NCBI RefSeq assembly: GCF_020360975.1
Contig: NW_025408678.1
Location: 806,001 to 870,000 of the forward strand
DNA from: Hirsutella rhossiliensis
Lineage: Eukaryota > Ascomycota > Sordariomycetes > Hypocreales > Ophiocordycipitaceae
Direction: 5' to 3'
DNA: 64,000 nucleotides
In this document: in pieces, positions 1 through 10,638 of the stretch
Position numbering within the stretch: the first letter of the stretch is position 1
How the letters are laid out: the number at the start of each line of letters is the position of its first letter
The notes under the pieces: generated by a model
Seen by the model: only the letters and a program-made list of their open reading frames with translations
What the model was told of the DNA's origin: nothing
The model's database searches: none
Position numbers and translations under genes: made by a program

Positions 1-69
1 GAAGGGATCGGCGACTGGCGCCCAGTTGCCCATGACGTCGCCCTGCTCGTGTGCCGGCCGATTCTCGCT

Positions 70-1907
70 CTAGGAGAACCGACGTTGAACGCCTTGACCA
101 GCCATGACCGGCTGGTTAGGCATCGGACCAGCCATACCGTAAGGGTTCATTTGGGCGTTAAAAGGCTCGACGACCTGCGACATGAAGGCACCGTGGAGCC
201 CCTGTTGTTGGGTGACGGGACAGTCCTTGTGGGCGAGCAGAAGCGTCTTGAGGTTGACCACTTCCTCGCGCAGCTGCGTGATTTGTGCCGTCAACGCGTC
301 ATTCTCGCTGCTGAACATTTCCACCTTGCTTTGCAGATTGGCCAGCCACTGCTTCTTTCTCTGGCGACACTTGAGTGCAGCAACGCTGATACGAAGCGAG
401 GTTAGTCAACGTACCGATCGGCGACCAAGGCCCGGCGGTGACGGGGGCGTCTCACCGATTCCTCTCGAGAAAGTTCTTGCGCTTCTCATCCTCTGTCATC
501 TTGGACTTGGAGCCGCCTTCGTCTTGCATTCCATTCATCTCGTCATCGGAAATGTCGGTACTACCATTGGTAACCCCACCGATGCTCTTGGCCCTCTTAT
601 GCGGAGGAGCCTTGCCGGGCGCATCTTCCGCTTTCCTCCGGCCGTTGGTAGATGACATGTTCTTTTTGGCCTTGCCCCTTGGGTTCGGCTTTGCCTGCTC
701 GCCGTCGTCCGACATGCGACTGCCCTCACTGACACCCCGTCCGGAATCGATCGACGCCGCGTGGGCATTCGAGGTTCGCGGCGAGGTTTCGGGATGCCGA
801 GGTGATGCGGGTGCAGGATGCGCATGGGCCGAGGCAGACGTGGCTGGGAATTGACTCGAGCTTTGGTTTCCGTTGCGGCCTTGGGCGCCTTGTGCGAGCA
901 TGAACAGGCCGTTAGCAGCATCGTTGTCGTGAGGATCAAAGGGCCCATGAGCTGGTTTCGACTCAGGCTTGACTGCTGGCGCTCCGTTGGGCATGTCCTG
1001 CGGCTGTGAGATGGCGGCTTGCTGCTGCTGTTGCTGCTGCTGCTGTTGCTGTTGTTGCTGTTGCTGCTGTTGCTGCTGGGCGGCGTTGGCGTGTTCGCGC
1101 TTGGCGGCGGCGCTGAGGGCTGTGCGGTGGAAGTCGATGGTGCTCGGGGTCGCACCGCCGCTGGCGAGCTGAGCAAAGAGAGCTTGTGAGTTGGGGCTCG
1201 GGGCCGGGAACATGGACCCACTGCCGCCGGGCGTGAGTCCCGACCTAAGGGACGATTCGTTGGGCGTGGGGAAGCCGCCACGGAGATGATGGGTGTCGGT
1301 AAAGTAGTCATTCGCGGGCCCTGACAACATGGCAGGACTGAGAGGACCGGTGCGCAGCGAGCCTCCACCCCAGTTGAAGGGAGTCGCGTTGGTGCCCGGC
1401 AGTAGCGAGGACGGCGAGGTCAGCGCGGCAACAGACGGGAGCTTTGTGCCGCCTGGGGTTTCCGGACCTCCGCCCCCGAAGGACTGCTCGAAGGGGTTGG
1501 GCTCCAGGCTGAGCGATCCGCCGGCCTGGGGCGCGAAGAAGTCGGGCGTGTTGTTGCCTTGTTGCTGCTGCTGCTGTGGTTGACCCGGTCGAGGCGGCGG
1601 CGCAAGCGGTTTGGCAGCTTCGGCATTGGATGAGCCCTCGAGCTTGCCGGCGGAATCGGTCTCTGCGTCGGGGGCCGGATCTGTCACGGGAATGAGCACA
1701 ACGGCGCGGTGTTTGGGAAGCTATGACGGTGATGCGGCGTCTTTGCTTGCTTGGCACGGGTAACAATGACGGTGATGGGACAATGGGAAGGTGCAGAAAG
1801 GTACACAGCGTCAAGGGAAGCTCACCTTGGCGTGGGGGCGTTTTGTTTGGTTGTTTGGGGGACTTCGACTGGCCCCGGGTGGAGGCGGCTGTGGGAGAAG
1901 TCCCCAT
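70..1907 (-). CDS. atf1: Atf1/Aft1-like bZIP stress-response transcription factor, 3 exons
   Basis: Exons are 1826-1907, 456-1680 and 70-385; both introns (1681-1825, 386-455) have GT...AG ends and splice in frame to 540 residues. Exon 1 supplies the only credible ATG, because the long second-exon frame otherwise opens at a GTG. The N-terminal half is rich in Pro, Ser and Gly and matches the osmotic-stress region of Aft1-type factors, including an LEPNPFEQSFGG stretch near residue 86 and the DTHHLRGGFPTPNESSLR block near residue 155. A run of about 20 Gln follows near residue 229. The bZIP basic region (NRVAALKCRQRKKQ) straddles the second intron near residue 435, followed by a leucine zipper. 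Proteins of this family are nuclear and act with the Hog1/Sty1 MAP kinase in osmotic and oxidative stress, development and secondary metabolism; that role is family knowledge. Identity is secure; only the short first exon is inferred from splice signals. Confidence 0.95.
1015..1077 (+). repeat. CAG/CAA codon repeat encoding poly-Gln in atf1
   Basis: A run of gctgctgttgctg-type triplets, read on the minus strand as mixed CAG and CAA codons, encodes about 20 consecutive glutamines in the middle of the bZIP protein. The mixture of both Gln codons limits slippage, but length variation between strains is likely. Confidence 0.85.
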
Positions 1908-2381
1908 GATGACGACTGGGTATGATGTAGTATACTATGGGGAGGTGTAGCGAGCGCGATCAAGGGTGGGGTAGAGCCAGCCAAGGCAAAAACTGTAGGG
2001 GGGGGAGCGCGGACGAGGCTCAAGTGGAAAAATAATAAAAATGAAAAAAAAAAGGCAAAAGGGCCTCCTAAAGAGAGTGAATGAGGTCACCGGCGGCAAG
2101 AGAGGGGGGTGAGGCCAGGAGCAAGCAGCGCCTGGGGGCAAAAAGGGAGGCGGCCAAGGATGCTAGAGCACGAGTGGCTCTGCGCCAGCGCGTAGGTGCG
2201 GCTAGATTTTGTGCAGCGCGGCCGCAAAGAGGCGGCGCCAGGGCTTGGAAAAGCGTAATGCCAGAGCAAGTGTACAAGAGATGCGGTTCCAGGCGAGGGC
2301 CGAAGCCAAAGCGTCTGGGCGGTGGGATTGCGTCGTCGGAGTGCTTCGAGGTTGGTGAAGGGCCTGGTTGGGGGAGGAAAG

Positions 2382-2397
2382 ACGTCAGAGATGACGT
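2382..2397. promoter_or_regulatory. pair of facing CRE half-sites upstream of atf1
   Basis: ACGTCA at 2382-2387 (TGACGT on the minus strand) and TGACGT at 2392-2397 face each other about 480 bp upstream of the atf1 start codon. ATF/CREB-type bZIP proteins bind TGACGT, so this could be an autoregulatory site. The motifs are seen; the function is inferred. Confidence 0.4.
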
Positions 2398-3710
2398 TGT
2401 GGGAAAAAAAGAGAGAGCAGCGGGCGAGAAGGCGCGGGAGAAAAGAGAGAGATGGCGGCGCCCGCTACCACTGACGGTCCCAGTGCGCTGGGCGGGGGGC
2501 AATTTTTTCAGGTACCTGGGGATGTTTCTAGCACTGTGTGGGGACACTTGGAGGAGACTCCCTAAGGTACTTAACCTGAGGAACCTAGGTACCTAGGTAC
2601 CAAGCCAAGGCACGTACAGTACGGAGTCTTATGTACAGTATCAATCTGATTAGCTTGCTATGGCGCGATGCTCGATGGGGAGAGACGGTCAACAAGGCCG
2701 TTTCGGCAAGATGGGTGGTGTGCAGAGGCAGCACCACAGACCGCTTCTTGCCTTGGGCCTTTGGAAGGGGATTTTATTTACGAGTCCGTGATGTGTGCGG
2801 CGGCGCGGATTAATAAGGTGTCGAGAGGCGTTGGAGGAAGCTTAGGAGATGCTGTAGGCAAGCGCAACAAGTGTCCGCCACCAAAGCTTGCCAGAGACGC
2901 TGGGCCTGGAGCTGCTGCAGGACGGGACAATCCATTGTGCACGCCTCCTCACACCTCCTCACACCTCATCGCACCTCCTCGCATGGCAACATACGAAGCA
3001 TTTGGGCCGTCAGACAGCGAGGAAACGGAGCATCTCTTCCTGGCAAGTCGAGCGGCACGTGAGCCCATACCGTACTCCCCGATATTATCCAGTACGTACC
3101 ATCCAGCACCATCCAGTGCCATCCAGTAAGTTACCATCCTGTACCAGTACGAGCAGGGAGGAGCGGAGGTATGCGATCGAGTACAGTACGTGCTCCCTAA
3201 CGGGACTGAGTGCACCGGGCTGCTAGTTCAGACTGCTCGACGGATGCTGTGCACACCCTCTCGTACCGTGCGAGCATCGGGCCCGAGGCAAGCACCACGT
3301 CGCATCTCGATCCTCTGTTGCCGGTACCACCGCCTCCAGCGTTGTCGTTGTGCTGCGTCGTTGTGCTGCGAGTGATTCACAGGACATTGAGACACGCCGT
3401 CGATTTCTGGCGCACTGTGACCCCACCCCCCCCCGGTCTCCCGGCCTCCCCACCGCGTCTTTGTCGACACTGTCTCGCACTGTATGTACCCAGTACCCGT
3501 CATGGTGTGCGACAAGCGCGCCAGTGGCATGAGGGCGAGCCGGACGATGGGGCTTTAGCTGTCGCTCGACAAGTCCCTTTTTGGATCCCGGTTGAGCCAG
3601 CCAATGTGCGGCGCCTGATATGATGTGATGCTACCTTGCAGAAAAGTCATGCGAGTTTCCTATACAGTATTCTTTTTTTTTGCCCTTCTTTTTCTTCCGG
3701 TTTGTCATGA

Positions 3711-3728
3711 ATACAGTACGTACTGTAT
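3711..3728. repeat. 18-bp perfect palindrome
   Basis: ATACAGTACGTACTGTAT equals its own reverse complement. It is the most complete member of a family of TACAGTA/GTACGTA words scattered between 2.6 and 3.9 kb (for example near 2617, 2634, 3090 and 3180). Confidence 0.7.
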
Positions 3729-4499
3729 GTACCTGGGCACGATGCGGACTATCGCGCTGGAGAATGCCTCAAGACGGCTAGTCTCCGTTGCGCATCTCGT
3801 CCAAGCCATCCGCACGCCCAACGCGAGCCCCCAAGGGCCGGGCAGGTATGTACGGCAAGGCAATACACAGTACGCAGCAGCCTCGCAAAACAAGGGCACG
3901 ACCGCCGTTGCTAGTGGCGCGGATGGAGCATGAAGGCATGCACGCCTTTGACGGCTTTCCTCACGACGCTGTGTGGTGGTGGTTGATATCCGCGGCGACC
4001 CGGTTGGTCCGTCCTGTGCCTCGAGCTGCGCGTCCGCCGACTGGTTATAAGTTAAGTTAATTAATGCAAGGCAACGTCCAACGAGGGCTCGTTGAACTGT
4101 CCGCGCATGCTTCTCGCGCATGCTTCTCGCGCTGCTACTCGCGCTTGGCTCACTCGCGTGCCCGCGCGGAATTTGCTCCCCCTGGGGATCGCCGCCGCCC
4201 TTGGGGATGCTGATCCCACGGGGCACGCACGTGTTAGGCGCGGGAGGTTTGCCAGAGGTTCGACTTGAGACTGACTCTTGTTATACTCGCTCTGTTTTGC
4301 CTGGCTTCGCTCATGAGGATTGCGCTTCTCTGTCAGTGTCCACCGGTTTCTCCTCCCTCCTATTGGCTCCAAGCAGAGGACTCCAAAGGACAGCACAGTG
4401 CCGAGTTCGGACAAGACTTCTGCACAGTGTAGACACATGTCGAGCACGGTAATGTCGTAGCTCGTACTGTGGGTGGAACAAGGCGCTACCGCAGTCGGG

Positions 4500-4507
4500 T
4501 GACGTCA
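4500..4507. promoter_or_regulatory. full palindromic CRE (TGACGTCA)
   Basis: A perfect 8-bp ATF/CREB consensus lies in the intergenic region 2.6 kb upstream of the atf1 ATG and 2.1 kb downstream of the zinc-knuckle stop codon. Which gene it serves, if any, cannot be told. Confidence 0.4.
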
Positions 4508-6649
4508 GCATCCGGGGCAAGGTGCTTTAGTCTGTTCATTATGTCACATGTGTCAGGTCTAAAGGAGATACTCTTCTCTTGATCCATCCCCGCGGCATAA
4601 AAGTGCATAAAGCAGTGTGCAGTACTAGCATAAGCGGCATAAGCATGCACAAGCTCTTGCAATCCAACCGCCATGCACTACGCGTGCTGATGAGCAGCAA
4701 AAGCATCTTTTTGGCGTGCCTCTGCATACGACTTGGTGTTGAGGCTCCGCAAGCAGCTGCTTCTGTCTCCACTCAATGAGGCCATGACGCCATCCGCTCA
4801 CTCCCTTTGCTGGAGGGTTTCATCCCATCCTCTCCGCTCCCGCGTCGAGGTCCTTTGGTGCGGCGACATGTGCTGCGCAGTGCCTACAAGTCACTCCAAT
4901 GCCAGCAGAGGGACGTAGCCCATGCCCTCATTATATCAGTAGACCTTGGTCAATACAGACGGAATAGAAGCCGGACACCGCCTCTTTGCCCGGCCGGCCG
5001 AGTGGCCCCGAAAGGCAGGTGGGCCGGGAGGATCTTCAAAGGGCCTTTGTCGCTTGGAATAGCCTCGTGCCCATCGATGAGCCTCCTTTGCTCCATCGGC
5101 AACAGGCCCTTCGGTCATGGGGGATGGAAGCCTCGTCATCGTCGATTGCCAGGGCCTCGTGCTGCCGTTGCAATCTGTAATACGGGAATCATACCGCCAG
5201 ACACTATCATCCCGACACGGCCTGCTCACGGGAGCTTCTCTCCGACTCCCCCTCTTCTCCCGGCTGTGGTCGTTGAAGAGGGGGTTTAGTTTATATCCAG
5301 CCGTCTGTAGGACTCATCCCTATGTGACTATGATGAAGGTATGACGTAGCCGTTGCGCCTTGCTGGGCCGGGCAAAGACGCGTGGCTTCAATCAAGGCAC
5401 GGTTGGAGACACGTCTTGGTTGCCGGTGCGGCGAGGAATGTGCGAAGCACGGATGGTGAGAGGAGCGAAAAGAGGCAATAACCCTCTAGAACAGCCAGAG
5501 AGAAGAGAGGGAAAACCACAACTTTAGTGCCGAAGCCGTAAGTTACCCCCTGCGCCTCCCGATGCCGTGTCTCGGAGCATGCACCGGCCTCGTCCGCCCT
5601 CATCTGCCACACTACCTACCAAGTGATCCAGACCGACCGACGTCCAAAGCTTCAACCCTCAGCCCGCTTCTTGGGCCCGTGGCGGAACGACGACTGCGTC
5701 ACGAGTTTGACAGCCTCCGGGGTCAGAGGGTCCGCGGCTTGCCCAGCTTGGGCGCTGCATGCCCACCGCATAGCACAGCGAGCGAACATCTGCTTCCGCA
5801 GCAGGGAGCTGGTGGTTGTTGCCATAGCTGGCCCTATCCGGTTCTTCCAAGCCTATTTCGTAGATTGGGTCCATGATGTTTCGCAGCTCGCCTAGCCTCT
5901 TCAACTCTAGATCGGTAAAAAAGAACGCCAAGGCGGGAGTGGCAACAGTCCAAGCCCTTGAATGCGTGTAATCCGAGACTTTCAAGTGTGCCTGGATCCC
6001 TTGACACCTCAAGCTAGCAAGAACCTTTAATTTAACTACGGGTATGGCCTTCAGAAATGGCCATCAGATCTGTTACCCGCAGTTGAGCATCAGCAGGCAC
6101 GGAGGGAAAGCTCGTACAAACGTTCAATTGGCTCTCAGGACAGCAATGCCTGGGCCTAGTGTTGAGGTGAAGAGCTCCAGACGCGATCCATGCTTCCACC
6201 TCAGAATTTCAGACTAGAGCCAGCTCCGTACTAGTGAGTGAAGCCAGTGTGATGCTTCCATGTATGCCCTAGGACAAGCGCCATGTCAGCCGCAGCTCGC
6301 CTTTAGTACTCTGGTACGCACTTCGTCTCAACCTCCCACCCATGCCGCAATAAAGAACCCAATGACCGTGAAAACACATTACCAGACGGTCGCTGCAAGT
6401 CCTTGACCACATGGAAAGCGGTATAGTAAAACCCATTTTGCATTCGGTATACTGCCCTACCGTATCAGCCCCCGAGACAATCTCCCATCGTCCACACCTT
6501 GGAGATTGAGCTCCTTCAGGGTAGGTTCATGGCTAATCTCAAGATGATCCTCAACTCAGGGAGTTGGTCAAGATTTCAAAAGACAAGACAGAAATCTTCC
6601 TGCCCATGGAAATGGTGGCCTCAAGCCTTGGTCCCAAAAGCTATCAGGC

Positions 6650-8495
6650 TCACCAGCCTCCTTCATCAAAAGACGGCGCGTCACCTTGGCCAGCAGCGCC
6701 ACCGTTTGTATGCCAAGAACTGTCGGCAGCGCCTGAGCCGGCGTCAACACCCGCCGCATCGGATGGAGGGAATCCGTTGTCGATATCCCCAGAGTCAGCG
6801 GTGGGCTGCTTGCATCGGACCTTGGTGTGTCCAAACTCCTGACAGTTGGAGCACTGCACCTTGCTCCCTGTAGGCTCGTTAGCTGCAAGTTTGAGTAATT
6901 CCTGGCCAGAGTACTTACAGTCCTTAGGCTCCGGACAGTCTCTGCTCACGTGGCCTGTCTTCTCGCAGTTACGACAGGTAACCCTGTCCATGTTGCGAGG
7001 CTGATCGCAGTCTTTGGACATGTGGCCTTCTTGGCCACAGTTGTGACAGCCGCGAGGGCCGGCTTGGGGACAGTCTCGAGAGAAATGGCCCTCTGCATAA
7101 TGTCAGTAAATCACCCGGACCGGACAATTGTTGGCAGTCAACTAACTCTCATTGCACCTTCGGCATTCCACGTTTTCGAGATTGGGTGGCTCCTCACAGT
7201 CCGAGGCCCTGTGACCAGATTTGCTTCCATCAAGTCAGCATGCAACAGGTTGAGTGAATCCGAGGGAAGAGAAGGACTCACCCGCAATTTCTGCAGGCGA
7301 ACTTGTCCACTCGCGGTTGCGGGCCTAGGAACACCAAGTTAGCAAGATGGTCATGCTTCAAGGGCTTGGGGCTCGTACATTCGCGGATGCGGTGCCCGTC
7401 CTCGCCGCAGTTGCTGCATGCAATCTTGGGCTTCTCGGGCTTTTCGACCTTCTCCTGACTACAGAACTTGGACACGTGGCCCAATTCACCGCAGTTGCGG
7501 CACAGAGGGCGGCCGCCGTTGACAATCTCGCCTGCCTCGCCAAGGCGAGCGAGCAGCTCCTCGCGGCTCTTGGGAAAAGAATCGGCCTCGCGAGGCCGAT
7601 CAGGTTTCTCCGAGAAGCGGTACGAGATGCTATATCTCTTGCCCATGTTTCCCTGAAGGTCCATGTTGGTGAAGACGCTGACCAGAGAGCGCTCCGTGGC
7701 GATGAGAAAAAGCTTGATGCCTTGATCGATCATCGCCTCCTGGAGTTCTCGATACGTGATGGCGCCGTCTAGAGCCTTGACGTACTCTTGAACGGCTTCT
7801 TTGGCGTCATCCATGTCTCGTTCAGCCACAGCACGCTCAAGTTTGGCCCAGGCGTCGTCAGGAGTGACGTCGGCAACGTGGTCACGGTTTATCTTGCGAG
7901 CATTCTCGCACTTGTTTCTCGTGTGCCCTGGAAACAGTCAGCAAAATACACAGTACTAGAAGCATTGCAGATTCCAGAAGAGCGCACCTTCTTGGCCACA
8001 GTTGTCACAAACCATGGGCGGCTTGTCGGGGCATTCCCTGACAAGGTGCCCCGGCTGTTTGCAGTATCGGCACGTCATTTCCTGGGGAATCGGACAATCG
8101 GCAGCACGATGCCCGCGAGGGAGTCAGCGGCGAAGTCGTCTTCAAGTGTGTAGCAGCTAACATACCCGATCTCACCGCAACTGAAGCATTTGCCAACGGC
8201 AACATCTTCAGCGTTGCCCGGGTGTCCGGGACCATCTCCAAACGCATCGCTGGCCCGGGTACCACTAGCGAAGAAACTCATTAGCAGGCATTCAAAGCGT
8301 TGATTGGGAGGGCTGTGCTCACTGCTCCTGGGAGAAGCCACCATACCTTTCGGCTTCCTCGTTGTTGCGGTTGAAATCACCCGGGCCAGTGTCAGCCTGA
8401 TAAGCAGGTGCGGCAGAAGAAACGCCGCTCCAGGCATCGTTCGGGGTCGGAGCGGTGCCCCAGGCATGGAGCGCGGTTTCTCCGGTGGCGGCCAT
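6650..8495 (-). CDS. nucleic-acid-binding protein with ten CCHC zinc knuckles, 8 exons
   Basis: Exons 8323-8495, 8166-8264, 7988-8112, 7379-7927, 7282-7324, 7147-7223, 6919-7092 and 6650-6867 join to 485 residues in one frame. Ten CX2CX4HX4C knuckles are visible: three N-terminal (from CFSCGEIGHRAADC), then a helical segment of about 120 residues, then seven more ending with CSNCQEFGHTKVRC and a Gly/Asp-rich tail. This matches the CNBP/Gis2/Byr3-like zinc-knuckle proteins of fungi, which bind single-stranded nucleic acid and influence translation or RNA handling (family knowledge). Introns are 51-60 bp with good branch sites. Four of the seven introns cut a knuckle just before its GH. Oddity: the second intron (8113-8165) ends in GG instead of AG, a one-base departure at 8114; without its removal the first knuckle and frame are lost. 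Confidence 0.92.
8113..8165 (-). other. intron of the zinc-knuckle gene lacking an AG acceptor
   Basis: The donor GTATGT and branch CTGAC are normal, and both flanking exons encode a perfect CCHC knuckle when joined at 8166/8112, but the last two intron bases read GG on the coding strand. A T at 8114 on the plus strand would restore CAG. No other AG nearby keeps the frame. Confidence 0.7.
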
Positions 8496-9966
8496 GATAC
8501 GAAGGCGTACTGAGCAAGTTGTTGTCAGCGAGGTGGTCGCTGTCGGGTGAGTTCGAAAGCCAAAGCGGAGGATAGTGGTGCCAGGTGTCAAAAAGAAGAG
8601 GCAGAGAAGAAATGTGCTGGCAACTCTTCAGGGACCACGCGATGAGAAGTTTGTATTCCTGTGGGTAGGGGGTGAAACAAAGGGCACTGCTGCTTGGCCC
8701 AGCAAAAGGAGGCAGGCAGGCAAGGCAGACTCGCCGTCGAGTCTGTGAAGAGATGATGGCCAGTCGGGGGTGATGAAAGAAGAAGGCGAACTTACCGAGA
8801 GCTCCTGATTCAGGTCTCGAAAGTCTGCTATCTTGCCTCGAGGGCCTGCAAGACCGAGACGAGATTGAATTTGCCGTGGGTGCGCGTGGAATGCAAACAA
8901 GTGAGAGGCAGCGTGCAAAACCTGCACGAAGGCGTGTAAGGTTAGCAAACGCTTTCGACGGGAGTGGTCAAAGGGGTAAGCGATGAGGACTCACAGGGCG
9001 GGGCCGATGCGTGTGATGCGTTTGCGTGTGTTGTGGTTGAACGCGTCGTGGGAGTAAAGAAGGAGGAGGCGGAGGAGGAGGAGGAGGAGGAGGAGGAGGA
9101 GGAGGAGGAGGAAGAGGATGGAAGAAAAAGAGAGGTGCAAGGGGGGGGACAGAAATTTGGTTGCTCGGCTACCTGCCTGGGTTGCTGGAAACGGCAGCCA
9201 CGACGAGTTCAGACTTGCCTCGCCGCTTCAGCACACGCGTTCAGCTGCAGCTAGGGCACCTCGATGCCCTGAAGCTTTAGAAATAGGCTGTTACAGGGCT
9301 AACATATCTCTTCTGTTCACCCCCAGGCGCCGTGGACAGCCCTCACATCCTTCGAACGCCTCTTGGAGGCAAACCGTGCAACTTGAAATCTCAAGCATCA
9401 TCGAGCACCCAATCCTTGAAGAAGAAAGGATCGAGGTTCCGGTAAGCAGATTCCAGGTCGACAAGATGGTTGCATACTGGCTAATTCATCTGCATATTCG
9501 ACAACGCACTGGTGTATCTTGCAGAAACAGTCTCGTTGCGATATCTGTCCCAAGATCGAAACACTGCGAGAGGCTCATGAAAGAGAGGCAAGGCTCAAAG
9601 TTATCCCGCCGTAGGTTTCTTGGGCGGCATCGAAACGGGGGACGACCGCGACAAGGCGGCGAGGAGTGAGCGCTCAAAGGCGGAATCGGCGAGGTAATGC
9701 TCGATTCACTTTGGCCGAAATCATGCGGGGGCCTGAGTTAAAGGATCGACTCAAGTTAATTATCAATAGCTTCGACGGCCGTCCTTTGTTGCTAGTAGAC
9801 AACCGACTCGGGCAAGAGTCTTCTGCCTGCCCCAGTCACTCGCTACAGGCACAAACACACGTACACACACAAGCCGCCTTCTACCCCTCTTCTTGATTCC
9901 ATGTCCATTCCTCTCGACTCCGTGTATGTGTGTCAGTCCCCGCTGTCAAGCCTTGCTGCGGATGAC
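8496..9966. other. intergenic region between the zinc-knuckle and secreted-protein genes
   Basis: No gene is recognised. The part next to 8495 should hold the promoter and 5' leader of the zinc-knuckle gene, and the part above 9.8 kb the 3' UTR of the secreted-protein gene. Its only clear structure is the GGA microsatellite at 9061-9117. Confidence 0.5.
9061..9117 (+). repeat. (GGA)n microsatellite
   Basis: About 19 near-perfect GGA triplets (one GGC and one GAA interruption). On the minus strand this is a (TCC)n polypyrimidine tract about 570 bp upstream of the zinc-knuckle start codon. Confidence 0.9.
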
Positions 9967-10522
9967 TTAGGAGCTCTTCTTGCACGAGCACTGCTCGCAG
10001 CCAAAAGGCCGGTCCTTCTTCTTGTTCTTGTAGACACAGTTGCCCTTGTCGTTGACCTTGCATTGCTCCTTGGCCGGGCATTGACTGGCGTGGCAGTCCT
10101 TGCCCTTCTTACTGGTCACGTAGCACTCAACCGCAGCAGCGCGGCCCTGGAGCTCCTCGAGGACGTCTTCCGAGTGCCGCTGCTCAAGAGGGATGGGGTT
10201 GGTATCTAGAGTTGCATTCGAGTCAGAACACATTCATCGCTTTTTGTCTCCCAGTTATGGCGGGAATGGGAGTAGAGTTGGGGTCGTGGCTATTCCGAAG
10301 GCGTATATCTCGAGATTGAACAATGGCTATTTCGCCATCACTCTCAGAGACACGCGATCGGACATGTCCTGTCCAAGCAGGAATGACTTGTTCGAGTAAC
10401 TGACCATCGCGCTGCTCGTGCTGAACAAGAGAGCCTTCACCGCTCGTGGAGGGAGCGGCCATGGAAAAGGGCGCCGCCCCAAGAACGGCAACGGCGAGGA
10501 CAATGGAGCGGAAGGAAAGCAT
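9967..10522 (-). CDS. small secreted cysteine-rich protein, 2 exons
   Basis: Exons 10405-10522 and 9967-10205, separated by a 199-bp intron with donor GTCAGT, a CTGAC branch site and acceptor CTAG, give 118 residues. Residues 1 to about 23 form a signal peptide (MLSFRSIVLAVAVLGAAPFS) with cleavage likely near SMAAPS. The mature C-terminal part carries eight cysteines spaced C-x9-C-x4-C-x5-C-x7-C-x12-C-x2-C-x-C in a Lys-rich setting, so four disulfides are plausible. Length, signal peptide and cysteine content fit an extracellular protein of the effector or antimicrobial kind, but I recognise no family and assign no function. A TATA box lies about 110 bp upstream. The intron is longer than the others in the window, so an extra small exon cannot be excluded. 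Confidence 0.75.
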
Positions 10523-10630
10523 ATTTGCGGTTTCCGAAATATCGAAGTAAATTACAAGATGCTGACGGCTCGAATGATTGACTGGGAGGCTTGATGGTTT
10601 CAACAGCGGGACGCTATGGCGAGACTGGCT

Positions 10631-10638
10631 CTTTTATA
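10631..10638 (-). promoter_or_regulatory. TATA box of the secreted-protein gene
   Basis: TATAAAAG on the minus strand, 109-116 bp upstream of the ATG at 10522. A strong TATA box is common in inducible, highly expressed fungal genes for secreted proteins. Confidence 0.6.

Larger units (their letters stand above)
1908..6649. other. long intergenic region upstream of atf1, no gene recognised
   Basis: About 4.7 kb without a convincing coding region on either strand; the open frames are short, lack recognisable domains and do not join through splice sites. It presumably holds the atf1 promoter and 5' UTR and the 3' flank of the zinc-knuckle gene. Visible structure: paired ACCTAGGT words at 2583-2598, many GTAC/TACAGTA words between 2.6 and 3.9 kb including an 18-bp palindrome at 3711, a direct repeat GCGCATGCTTCTC near 4105-4130, and a full CRE palindrome at 4500. 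Confidence 0.6.

Noticed and set aside
452..1699. bZIP gene starting at 1699
   Set aside because: The first codon there is GTG; a spliced upstream exon with an ATG at 1907 continues in frame.
2081..2596. 171-codon plus-strand frame opposite the atf1 leader
   Set aside because: Arg/Gly-rich translation of a purine-rich promoter strand, without domain or homology signal.
5659..6012. 117-codon minus-strand frame in the atf1 upstream region
   Set aside because: No recognisable domain, no supporting splice partner and no promoter feature; treated as chance.
9061..9117. Acidic poly-Glu coding region
   Set aside because: It is a GGA microsatellite in non-coding DNA; the Glu frame has no gene around it.
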